Positions 24,793 through 36,000 of a stretch of 64,000 nt of DNA are shown piece after piece. Below the pieces are notes generated by a model, which worked only from the letters and a program-made list of their open reading frames with translations, did not search any database and was not told where the DNA came from. The stretch lies in the NCBI RefSeq assembly GCF_033807575.1, contig NC_084727.1:8308001-8372000 (forward strand), written 5' to 3'. Each line of letters begins with the position of its first letter. Position 1 is the first letter of the stretch. This stretch comes from Cydia pomonella. Its lineage: Eukaryota > Arthropoda > Insecta > Lepidoptera > Tortricidae. The position numbers and the translations under genes are program-made.

Positions 24793-25716
24793 TCGCCTTG
24801 TGCCTATCTATCACTCTTCCATATTAGTGCGACAGTGACAGTTGCGTTTCGATCGCTACGGAGCGGAAGCGATTTGCACGTTGGCTACGCGTAATGAACA
24901 GAGACCTCATAACACATCTTGATCCCACCTTAACCCTTTATGAGGCATAAAAGGGTGTCAGAAATTATGCAAAATTGAACCTTATTACTTTGAAACAAAG
25001 TTCAAAATGTGGGAAATATATTGCCTTTGCCTTATAAAGACTTAACCTTCGAAGCGTTTTTACATTGTTTGAGAACCGTTGAAAAAACAGATGCTAGTGT
25101 TCAACCGATTTCAATTTTTTGTTAAAAGTATTGAAATAAACATTTTTTTCTTCAATGTGCATGTCTTATTCTATAAATTGAAGAAATTATTAAAAAAAAA
25201 TTGAACATTAAATATGGCCAGGTAGGTAAACATTGCGTGCTATGTACGCCGACCAAAAAAAGTATAATTTTTACAAATATATAATTCAACTTTAGACTGA
25301 TGAAACCGTAATGGCGTTTTCTCATTCTTTCGCACCATTATATTCTCATTCAGAGCCGTAAAACGTTATAAAACATGCAGTAAAGATATTAACGCCTCTT
25401 CCACACGATCCGACTGCCGCGCCAATCAATTATTCACGGTTACGGATACCGTTTTGGCAAACGCGGGATTGTGTAGATGCGGCTTTAGGTGTTTTATTCT
25501 ATTGATTTTTGTAGAGGCTGTCTAAAGAGCTTGTTACACCACAGATAATCGTATATTCATGGTTACGGATACCAATTTGACTAACGGGGAATAGTGTGAA
25601 CCCGCCTAAACTCTGCACCAAAGTTAGAGTGACAGAATGTGGGACTGGTGTTGCCTCTATTCTTTTTTAAATTTTCTTGTAAGATATTTTTTAATCTTTA
25701 TTGTACAACCTATTGT
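24793..25716. other. Noncoding DNA, no gene recognised
   Basis: Blocks near 25310-25460 resemble 23280-23350 and 23640-23700 (gcaccattatattctcatt, cttccacac), an older dispersed duplication. Confidence 0.45.
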
Positions 25717-26035
25717 GTATGGAGTGTGGAATTAAAAGGTGTGAAATCTCTTATGGTAGAACTGTTGGAAAGCAGCTGTCAGCTATAAATAATAGTTCCA
25801 AATCTCTCCTGAGTAGCGCTACACTAGCTAAGAACCTAGGCGTTATTGACGGAGTGAAGTGTGCTGTCTATGATTTGCTTTTTCTCAAGTATTCTAGGTA
25901 TTGTAGCGCCACCTATTTAAGGTTTTTTGATGACACTTTTTTGTACATGGAGATTTCATTCCTTACCTCCACCTTCCATACTATTGTGAATGATTTTAAA
26001 AATGACGGACTGAATGACTTAAGGCCTAGGTTATG
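25717..26035 (+). repeat. Interspersed repeat
   Basis: Contains ggtagaactgttggaaagc, tagcgccacctatttaaggt and ttccttacctccaccttcca; reverse copy at 10020-10320. Confidence 0.75.
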
Positions 26036-26410
26036 AAGTGTAGAATTAAATGGAGGAAAATCTCTTATGGCAGAACTTGTGACCAGCTTTCGGGTTTAAA
26101 TAATAGTTCCTAATCTCTCCGGTGGCGCTAGGTAGGCAAATGGATTACATGAACCATAGAGGTATAATAATATAGAATTGAAATGGGGGAGGGGCAACAA
26201 ATAACCCGACCAAATTACGTAGGTTGTTTTGGGTATGTTGTCAGGAATGTTAAAATGTGTTTTTAATTTCGTCGCATTGCGCACGCGTATAGCACATCTA
26301 TATAAATACTAGGTCTATGACATTTTATTTCGGTGTATTTTGGCGCCGCCTATTTAATGTTTTTTGATGGACACTTTTCATACATAGAGATGTTCCTCCT
26401 TTTATTCCAC
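26036..26410 (+). repeat. Interspersed repeat, related copy at 63540
   Basis: taatagttcctaatctctcc through tttttgatggacacttttca, closely matching 63570-63910. Confidence 0.8.
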
Positions 26411-26558
26411 ACTCCATAGCCTAGGTTAAGATAGGACTCAAGGTATATTCTCAAGATAGGACTGTAAGACTAAAACTTGCGTCCCGGTTAGAAATGAATA
26501 AAAAACGCTCCATGAAAGGTTCATGGGTTATCAAAGCTTGTATCTTGTAATATGTAGG

Positions 26559-26783
26559 TACAGTCAGCATCAATAGTAGCGGATGAAACAACGCGCCAAA
26601 AGTATCTGATATTCAGGATAACTTTTCCAAATATAGATAAATCTCTAAAATATACATGCGAAGGTATATCTTTTACCGTCTTAATTGTTCTACATATAGA
26701 ACCACCACATTTTGTTAAGCTGTTTCAGAATGGTAGATACTTTTGAAACCTTGTTTGATCCGCTACTTTTGATGCTGACTGTA
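26559..26783 (+). mobile_element. 225-bp MITE, tacagtcagcatcaa ends
   Basis: Inverted ends tacagtcagcatcaatagta / ttttgatgctgactgta with gcggat/atccgc next to them. Confidence 0.88.
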
Positions 26784-27147
26784 CAAGGAGAATGTTATTT
26801 TTAACTCATTTTATTAGAGAACCGCTTCTTTCGCATGTTAAACACAATGTAACACGAGGAACGCCAAAGATTTTAACCACGCACTTCTGAGGCCAAAATT
26901 TAGCCGAAAAATGTTTTTTCTTTTTTTTTTACAAATTTTTGAATGTATATGTATAAAAGAAAGTACATAAAAAGTAAAGGTCATGGTAAAACTGGCTCTT
27001 AAAATGAATTTTACTTTTTTTTTTCGTAAAACCTAGTTTTTGTAAAGTGTTGCTTGTCACTTTTTGACATCTATTAATAAGGATATTATCGCCATCGAAA
27101 AGGCGTTTTGCACTAAGTTACAATAGGAAGATATTTTTATATTGGTA

Positions 27148-27237
27148 TTAACGCATTCACTGCCAGGGGGCGTGGCCTAGGAACAAACTTGTATGACGGT
27201 GAACGCATATTTGCGTCGGTGGCAGTGAATGCGTTAA
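27148..27237. mobile_element. 90-bp palindromic MITE
   Basis: ttaacgcattcactgcca / ggcagtgaatgcgttaa foldback. Confidence 0.82.
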
Positions 27238-27639
27238 CTCTGAAACTAGGCGAAATCCAGAAAAGTTTATATGTCATTTTAGTCTTTAAATGTGATCAGG
27301 AATCGGGGTCCTTATTACCTACTTTTATTTATTTTGAACTAAATAAAACGCAGCGAGTTATGTAGGTAGGTACTATTGTATACGCAAGAGTGGGGTGAGA
27401 AAACTAAAAGATCCTGCTCGACGTTTCACACTATGTACCCACTTTTTTCTTACAAAAATAAATAAGTTGTTTTGTTTTAGAATATATTTTATGCTATTCG
27501 TGCACTATGTAAATAATGTATATTATGATTGTTTGTATTTCTCTATGTAAGTGAATTGTAATATTCTTTTGGCGAAATAAATTCTTAAACCATAAATCAT
27601 AAAAGATCCTGCTCGACGTTGCCAAGATATAAACTTTTC

Positions 27640-27760
27640 TTCTTCTTCCTCGCGTTGTCCCGGCATTTTGCCACGGCTCATGGGAGCCTGGGGTCCGCTT
27701 GACAACTAATCCCAAGATTTGGCGTAGGCACTAGTTTTTACGAAAGCGAAACAAGTGTAG
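27640..27760 (-). mobile_element. Repeat fragment, copy of 24470-24545
   Basis: cttcctcgcgttgtcccggc through actagtttttacgaaagcga. Confidence 0.75.
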
Positions 27761-28123
27761 CGAAGCGAGTTTTGGCGAAAGCCAAGATATAAACTTCTGT
27801 AAGCTCTAAGTCAGATATTTGTCCCACAGCCGCCAGATAGGCGCCACTGTCGCACACAAATATTGTCTTATTTGTCAATATTCCGCCGCCATAACTTTCA
27901 AATGTCAATGTCAAATCGTACGGATACGCGGGAAAGTAGGACAGACAAACTATTAGTTTATGGTTATATGACTAGATTGCTAGTAGGAATTCCTATTCGT
28001 GAGTCATACCATAGAGTATAGACAATGGAATATGCTAAGTTAGAATAACATAAATTCTCATAAAGATTGATTTATAACTAGTTGACGTTTTGATGAAATT
28101 GACAATATGGAATATTACGCGAA

Positions 28124-28376
28124 ACTGCGTAGGGGGCGCCAATACTACAATCCATAACAATCTGAGGGTCTACCGCGAAACAAGAAAAACGAAATTTCGT
28201 TAGGTATCTAACCTCTATCAGTCTATCACTCTTGCATATTCGAGCGATGAAGAGGCAAATAACAGGCCGCCCTTTGTAATCAAACCGCCTTGATGCATCA
28301 ATGTCATATTTTATTATCTGTGAAAACTTGTCAAAAAACAGTTTAAGGCACAGTATGTATAAGTTACTCTATGGTT
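28124..28376 (+). repeat. Interspersed repeat, copy 1
   Basis: gtagggggcgcc, caatctgagggtctaccgcg, tcttgcatattcgagcgatg; copy 2 at 35152-35418. Confidence 0.82.
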
Positions 28377-28452
28377 TAGGAAAGGTGCTAGTGCTGTACT
28401 CTGGCGGCAGAAAATTGCAGTAATACTCCCTATTGCGTTTGTTAGATATAAA

Positions 28453-28602
28453 GGCCGCCCCACACTAGCGTCTCCCGAGCGTTCGCGTCTAGTCAACTCT
28501 ATGGCTGCTACTCGACGCAACGTTGGCGCAACTGCGCAGCGACGCCATTTTCCATAGCGCTGACTAGACGCCGACGCTCAAAAGACACTAGTGTGTGGTG
28601 GC
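28453..28602. mobile_element. Palindromic MITE, ccccacactagcgtc ends
   Basis: ccgccccacactagcgtc left, gacactagtgtgtggtggc right, with gtctagtc / gactagac inside. Confidence 0.75.
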
Positions 28603-29336
28603 ACTAAAACATATTTAAAACTTTCAGAGGCTTTCAAGTCATATCATCATGAGGTAAGGTCTTCTTGGCTAAACATACACCACATACCTCAACTGTCAAA
28701 AATTAAATAACCACCATGTTTTGTTTGATTGACACATCTAGTATATTACTTTGTCTATGGTCATAGTTTATGAGCTATACGTTAAACACAGGCACGCGAT
28801 AATTAATTTACATAATATACAACTACCTAGGGTTATTTGATGAGTTCTTCACTCATCAAATGTGTTTTTGTACAAAACAATGGCACAAACTAACACTCTG
28901 CGTAAAAAAAGTTTAATATTGTTTGTGTGTCTTGTAATTACCCCAGCCTAGGTAGGGCTTAAAACAGACTTTGTAATTTTTGGTACATAAATTTTATAAA
29001 AATAAATTATGATTAAGTACAGTAATACAGTCCTCGAAACTTCAAAACATGGTGAAAACTCAAAATCTAAAGTACTTTTTAAGCGTAAAGAGCGTTTAAT
29101 TTAACACTCGTTTACCCACGCATGTCTGAACCCAGCTTAAAAAGAAGTCCACAATATTCCCGCGGCGCCGGGCGGCTGCGTTAAAATTTAATATTTAATT
29201 ACTCGTTCGCGTGTTGAATGCGATACGCGTACTGTACATATACTTGTGGAGGAACGAGTATTTTGTACTTGGTATAAATACTTGGCAAATACTAGGTGCT
29301 GATGGGAATGTTCGTAAACCTTAATTTTCGGTGACT

Positions 29337-29570
29337 ACCATCAACCAGGGGTGAATATAGCCGGGTGAATGGGGACAAAACTTAAAATGTGATTTACCTG
29401 ATGATTTCTCAAAAAATACGCACACGTATTGTATCATTCGATTGAATATAATAGTAGATTTTGTATGATACGTTTTGTGTGGGTAGTTATTGATAAATGG
29501 TCAGGTAAATTACATTTTATGGTTTGTACATATTCGTCCCGGCCATCCCTATTCACCCCGGTTGACGGTA
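29337..29570. mobile_element. 234-bp MITE, taccatcaacc ends
   Basis: Inverted ends taccatcaaccaggggtgaa / ttcaccccggttgacggta. Confidence 0.8.
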
Positions 29571-29842
29571 CTAATTAAAAAGGATCTTACATGAAACTTT
29601 TAAAAGTCAAAGTTAGAATAATATACAATAGTCAGAGTAACGTAAGAACTGATTTGTGACAGTAATGAATTGAACCTCTTGTATACAAGTTACGACCTAT
29701 TTTTATCTGAAAGCCTTAGCACATATATAATGGTGATATCATAACTGTCAAAAGTAAATGATTGCAGAACAGCAACTAGAGTTACATATACCTTTATTAA
29801 CCAAAAAAATTGCGTACCATCAGATCCACAGCGCAGGCTTCG

Positions 29843-30481
29843 TCATATTACCGAAAACTCATCCACCTCAGGTTTCGTCAAAACAGAATGTCCATTTACA
29901 CATAAGTCATTAACGTACCCGGCACAAACGTCCCCATAAGACCAGCGACGTTCCCACGTTGAACAGCCAGCGATATACGTTGGTCCAGGTCCAGACCTAG
30001 GATCGCAACCCCTATCCCACAAGCGCCTACCCAGGTCCCTCACAAAGCCCTTTGCCTCAGAACACCAAGGCCCGGCTGAGTAAGTAAGTATAGCTTTGGG
30101 CATGTGCACCGGATGGAACCCTCTAGATTACCTCGACGTGTCTTGCTTGGTGCAGTTGCGTATGCTAAAAGGAAAATTGGAAGACCGATGCTGCGCTTTA
30201 AAGACTGTGTTAAGCGAGACATGTCAGCATTTGAAATCGACCACCATGCCTGGGAAACAGCTAAAAACCGTGATGGATGGCGCAAGCGTGTTGTGGAGGG
30301 GAGAAGGCTATGCGACCAAGCCTGGTTTAATGCGTTAGATAGCAGAAGGTGTCGCAGAAAGCATAACGGGACTGGAAGCTCAGGTGGCATGAGCTTTCCC
30401 TGCCAAAAATGTGGGAGGTCGTGCCGCTCACGCATCGGCGTTCACAGTCACCAAACCTGTTGTCTAAACAGCAGTGCTTAA
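29843..30481 (+). mobile_element. LINE ORF C-terminal fragment with zinc finger
   Basis: From about 30095 the + strand reads GHVHRMEPSRLPRRVLLGAV, KIGRPMLRFKDCVKRDM, WRKRV and a terminal CQKCGRSCRSRIGVHSHQTC, the usual end of an insect non-LTR retrotransposon polyprotein, stopping at TAA 30479-30481. The adjoining 29843-30070 has an unassigned minus-strand frame (RDLGRRLWDRGCDPRSG) typical of another repeated ORF. Neither is a host gene. Confidence 0.75.
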
Positions 30482-30541
30482 ATCGTCTGCAATAGACGCA
30501 AATGCTTGATAGATGATAGCTTTGGGTTATTTTATGACAAT

Positions 30542-31018
30542 AGGGTTGTTTCCATCTACAAATCTTAGGGCAGAATTGTATCCCAATAAATTCTTTTGGA
30601 TTATAAGAACATGTTAAACTACTTTTAGGGAACCTGTAATGACCATATTTTTGTAAATATTGAATTTAAAATATCTTTTGGCACACGTCACGTGACCAAA
30701 CTCGAAACGTCGTTGAAGATTGTGATGACGTCACAACTCTCGGATTGACACTGTTGACAGTTAGGCGATAAACAACAAATGACAAATGTCATTTGACAAT
30801 TCGTATCTTCTACGTGTGTATGTAGTTATATGTCAAACCGTAAACTGTGACGTCACTCAATTTTCAAAGGGCGTTTTGGGTGCGAAAGCATCCGTCAAAA
30901 TATATTTTGTTCATTTAACATATTTAAAGCCGTTTTTAGTATAAAAGTTAAATTTTAGGGCAACTTTTAGTTAATATAGAACGTAATACAAGCGTTTCAA
31001 AAAATTGGAAACAACCCT
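30542..31018 (-). mobile_element. MITE, agggttgtttcca ends, copy 2
   Basis: 477 bp, inverted relative to 23819-24275, flanked by AT (caat ... attataa). Confidence 0.9.
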
Positions 31019-31456
31019 ATTATAACCCATATTAGTAGGTACCTCAAGTATTTCCTGTCACTGTTATTCTCACTGTCTCCGCTCTATCTTCCCTCCTATC
31101 AATTTCACTCACCAACTGAAATATTAAGCCTTATTAATTTATGGATAAGTCTGCAATTCTTTTGTCTCGGCAAATATCCATTTGGACGAAATTTCGAAGA
31201 AGCTATTACAAAGGAATTAGCGATTCATTAATCGATCGGTATCTTTCCGTGTTTCGTTATTTGAGAATTCTAGGCGAAACAGAAAAAATAAATATCGAAC
31301 GTCAAGAACTTGTTTACTCTATGCATTTATAGTAGTTTATGTGTTTGTTACAAAGCAGAGATGTATTTTAGAACCCTTATAGATTCGTCATGTCCGTCAG
31401 TCTGTCCGATTATGTCACAGCCACTTTTTTTTGTCACTGAATAATACCTTCTAACC

Positions 31457-31712
31457 GCCCGATTCGAAGAATGAAATACGATAACGATAAGTTCTGGTTT
31501 AGATAAGTTCTCATTTAGATATCGTTTGTATGTCGTATATGACAGAAGCAGCTCGATTCGAGCGACCAATGTCACTTTGACGTTAGAAATATCGTAGACA
31601 GATCTTATTGGGATCACATGGGAATCGAAATAAACGTCAATTTAGACCTGTCGTTTAGTTATCGATCTTTTAAAGATCTTAAACGTGTCTTAATCATTCT
31701 TCGAATCGGGTC
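31457..31712 (+). mobile_element. MITE with gcccgattcgaagaatga ends
   Basis: 256 bp; same family as 6266-6535, opposite orientation. Confidence 0.85.
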
Positions 31713-31851
31713 GTAAATCACTTCCCACATATTAATACACATTAAAATATAAACGATGAGCTTCACTGTTGCTTTGCAAAATGTTGATTTAACAGCTATT
31801 TAACAGAACATACATATCCAAATGGTAATAACAAAATGTGTTTAATTTATC

Positions 31852-32062
31852 TATAGGGACCGTGCGCGTTGGAGGGTCTGCCATCTTGTGGCCTGCATCG
31901 GAACAATAAAGATGTACATTTCAACGTCACGTGTTTTATTGTGCATAGTAGGTTCTGCCATCTTGTGGCCTACATCGGAACAATAATCATCACATTTACG
32001 CCTCGCGCCAAAAATCTGACGGCTCCTGTGCTGCCGCCTACAGTTCATGCACGCTCCCTATA
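31852..32062 (+). mobile_element. MITE, tatagggaccgtgc ends
   Basis: Best copy of the family at 907; inverted ends tatagggaccgtgc / gcacgctccctata, each bounded by TA. Two tctgccatcttgtggcc blocks inside. Confidence 0.83.
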
Positions 32063-32257
32063 ATAACTGTGATTAAGTTAATATGCTCATAAAAATTAAT
32101 AATATGCAATTTAAATTGAATGCGGATCCGCTTGCCGTTCCGGTGTGCGAGGGGGATATCGATATACATAGAGCAATCTCGTTCACACATTTGAGCGGCG
32201 TGCGTATCTGCATTATTAGTGAACTTAATTGTCCTTATTGAAATTGATTAAGACGAT

Positions 32258-32430
32258 ACTTGTTCCTGAGTCACGGGTGTTTTCTATGTATTTAAGTATG
32301 TATAAATATTTATATATTATAATGTATATCGTTGTCTGAGTACCCACAACACAAGCCTTCTTGAGCTTACTGTAGGAGTTAGTCAATATGTGTAACAACG
32401 TCCTATAATATTTATTTATATATTTAATGA
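32258..32430 (+). mobile_element. SINE 3' part (gacgaccgg family)
   Basis: ttgttcctgagtcacgggtg through agtacccacaacacaagcct to a TTTA tail; head missing. Confidence 0.82.
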
Positions 32431-32489
32431 ACATAATTAAATTGAATTGAAGACTTACTAAAATTTTATTCTCGTGACCTTAGCCCAAC

Positions 32490-32815
32490 TTTTTTTTATA
32501 CTACGTCGGTGGCAAACAAGCATACGGGCCGCCTGATGGTAAGCAGTCTTTGTAGCCTATTTACGACTACAACTCCAGAGGAGTTACATGCGCGTTGCCG
32601 ACCTTAACACTCCACACCCTCGTTGAGCTCCGGCAACCTTACTCACCGGCAGGAACACAACACTATGAGTAGGGTCTAGTGTTATTTGGCTGCGGTTTTC
32701 TGTAAGGTGGAGGTACTTCCCCAGTTGGGCTCTGCTCTAGATCTGGAATGACATCCACTGGCTGTGCCCTACCATACAAAGCGAGATGACATTCGCAATG
32801 CCCATGCCTCTCTTT
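32490..32815 (-). mobile_element. LINE 3' end, reverse
   Basis: Begins with a T-run then actacgtcggtggcaaacaa; matches 44743-45067 on the other strand over about 320 bp, including gatctggaatgacatcc. Confidence 0.85.
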
Positions 32816-32948
32816 AATGCCAAATCCTTTAGCAATTTTTTTTATCCCCCCCAAAGTTCCACCCAAGCTAATGTTTGCAAAAGTTTAAAATTATAGTATC
32901 AACCAAGCGCGCACCATTACTTTTTCTAAACTTTTCCTACCATTTCAG

Positions 32949-33092
32949 AGACCTAAGCCGAAACGAGCTGACAGCGATCAGTCGACGAACCTTCCGTGGT
33001 CTGTCGGCCCTCAAGAGTCTACACCTGGATGGAAACCAGCTCAAATGCATCGATGAAAAGGCGCTGGAAAACTTAAAAAGCCTCGAAGTACT
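32949..33092 (+). CDS. slit: slit visible exon 1: LRR domain 1, two LRRs
   Basis: 144 nt, phase 2 in and out, acceptor ttcag, donor gtaagt. Encodes two 24-residue LRRs, from DLSRNELTAI to LKSLEVL, including LHLDGNQLKCI. The preceding exon must supply the first two bases of a leucine codon and was not found. An echo of this exon follows at 33128. Confidence 0.93.
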
Positions 33093-36000
33093 GTAAGTTG
33101 CTGTTTTCTCCTTTTTCATAGTAATTAAACGAGCTGAAAGCTATCAGCGCCTTTCGTGGCTTATCGACCCTGAAGAGTCTACACCTGGATGGACACCAGC
33201 TCAAATTCATCGGATAAAAAGGCCCTGGAAAATTGGAGCCTCCTGTAAGTTGCTATTTCATTTTCATCATGAAGGTACCTTTTTAACTAAGCATTCCTGG
33301 TAATATTTAGAAACTAAAATGTCATATAGATAAAATTTTCTGGATTAGGCCTATTTTCAGAGACAATTAAATGTTTTTCGAAATCATTCTTTCGCCATAA
33401 GTCGATACAAAATACATTTTTGACTGCGGTATTGCCACTTTGAGGTCTAGTCTGGACATACCTATTGATTGACATCGAAAAATTTAAAAAAATGTATTCG
33501 AGACCCCCCAAATAATTTCACAAAAAGTCATATAACATTTTTTGCTTCTGTTGCCATCAGGAATGCACCGTTAAAATCTCTCGCAATGCTCACGGGCACC
33601 TTGTATCTCGGGTGATATGGTTCGATTTCCACCCTTGGTTAACAATCTACTATTTAATGTTAAAAATACCAGTTTTTGTTAACGTGTGGGGAAATGCTGT
33701 AAATAAAAATGTTGCGTGTTGTTATATTGTTTTGGTATCGCGTGTAAATGCCAAAAATACTACCAATTAAATAAGCATTGACTGTAATATAAAGTTAATT
33801 GTATAATATCTTGGGTACTTCAATTGAAATAACTTTTTTGTTTTTACATTAAAATAATATGTTCAAAATTATAATTCTATTTTTGTTGTTAATATTGTTT
33901 TTTTTTTTGCTATCGCGACCCCATCGCATGTACTAATAGCCAAAAATACTATTATATAAGCATTGAGTTTAATAAAAAGTTATTCGTCTATTTCTTGAGT
34001 GTCTACATAAGTCAAATGAAAGACCTTTAATATTTGAGTTTTGTTCCCAAAAAGTACTTAATACGGAATAGTTCATACATGATAAACTTAATTTATTCAA
34101 CGCAAGTATATTTTAAATGCCATTAAAGTCTATTTTCGGCACCGGAACCACCGGATCTATATTAAAGATAATCTATATCTTAAATAGCCCCAGCATCCGT
34201 CTAAGGGAGATGAAAGCGAGATTATCATCCTGAGTTGCAGAAACGTGGATAATGTCCATAGCGTGACAGAGTTCTCGCAATTTCGCTGATCTTTCAAGGA
34301 TTATCTGAAAGGTCCGTCTTGGAATTTGCATTTTTTTCTACTTTCTGCCGAATAAGGCGGCTAAAGATTTTTGGAGATATATGTCTGTGTGTACGAGTGT
34401 GTTATTTGCTAGAAAAGCATAGACAAATTTCTTCTAACCAACTGTCCAACCTCTGTATGTATTTCCTAGTTGTATTTGCAATATCTCACAATTATGACGA
34501 ACATTAATGCTAGCGGCAGCCATTGGAACTAATTTTACTCCATAAGATTTTACGCAGAGAAGCTGATAAAATGAGGGCCGCACCAGGCGTGCATCTAGCG
34601 AATATTACTAAATTTTAACGCCATCTTATACAGCTTACAATCAATTGTTTAATTTTCATTTCCAGAACCTTAAACAACAACAACTTGACGTACTTGTCGC
34701 TGGAGCCGGCAGCAGTTGCGCGACTACACACGCTGCGACTGACCGACAACCCGGTCGTATGCGATTGTCGCGTCGCACGGTTGGCTAGCGCTGTGAAGAG
34801 TACGGGCATTTTGGGAGTTGGAGCAAGGTACGTTTACATGTTGTTAGACAGCAGTCGTGAGACTAAATACGTTGCTACTGACTGACAATCTGGTCGTGTG
34901 CGATTGTCGCGTCGCACAGTTGGCTAGCGCTGTGAAGAGTACAGGCATTTTGGGAGTTCGAGCAAGGTACTTTTATTTCTTTCAATGTCATTGTACAGAA
35001 AAACGTACAAGAATTCGAACTAATCAACCTTTTGACCAAACATAATATTTTATATCGTTAGATAAGTACTATATCTGTCTACTGCGAAATTACACAGACT
35101 GCGTCTGATATCAGTCGTGTACGATTCGGGCGTCGCGACATAATAGGTAATCTTACGCCAAACTCTGCGTAGGGGGCGCCACTACCACAATCCATCACAA
35201 TCTGAGGGTCTACCGCGAACGAAATTTCGTTATCTAACCTCTATCACCCTTGCATATTCGAGCGACAAAGAGGCAGTTAGCTAAATTTCGATTTTCGCGT
35301 TTCCCGGTAGGCCCTTTGTAAACAAGCCGCCTTAATGCATCATTATCATATTTTATTATCTGTGAAAAGTTGTCCAAAAACATTTTAAGGCACAGTATAT
35401 ATAAGTTACTCTATGGTTCACGATAGGTGATTAATACTCCCTATTCAGCACGCTGACAGATCATGAGCCCCTAATGGGGTTGGCAACTGTCAAAGGTTTG
35501 CATAGATGGCGCCATCATAGCTTGCCCCTGTCTCTAGTTTTGTTCTATGAGATTTGAAGATTCTTGTTTTTTTTTGGAATTTTGTGACTTAAAGTACTGG
35601 AATCCAAGTCACAAAATTCCAAAAAAAAAACAAGAATTTGACACAATTCTAGGGATTGACAGGGCAAGCTATGGTGGCGCCATCTGTTTAATACTTCGAC
35701 CGGCCAACCCCATTAGTGTATAACAATATCTTTATTACATGATCCAGGCCTGGTAAGAAAGTTTATGTATCAATTAGGGGAAAATCAAATCTAATGTTCA
35801 AAGGTTCATAAAAATGTGTTAATGTAGCCCATAACCCACAACTTATTAACTTTACCAATGTGCCTAATCAAACAAACAAACATTTATTCAGCAAATAGGC
35901 CACAGGGGCACTTTTACATGTCAAGTTTTACACTAAATAACAAAATACAATTACAAATATGGAATCAATTAAATGTAAGATACTTTATTAGAGATGTATA

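Noticed and set aside
25701..26036. 111-residue frame
   Set aside because: Lies wholly within an interspersed repeat also present at 10020 and, in related form, at 26036 and 63540.
30104..30481. 125-residue frame with a zinc-finger-like C-terminus
   Set aside because: The C..C and HSHQTC pattern is the normal tail of insect non-LTR retrotransposon ORFs.
34848..34966. Exon 2 echo as a mutually exclusive alternative exon
   Set aside because: No proper acceptor, and possible cassettes (112 or 115 nt) would shift the slit frame.
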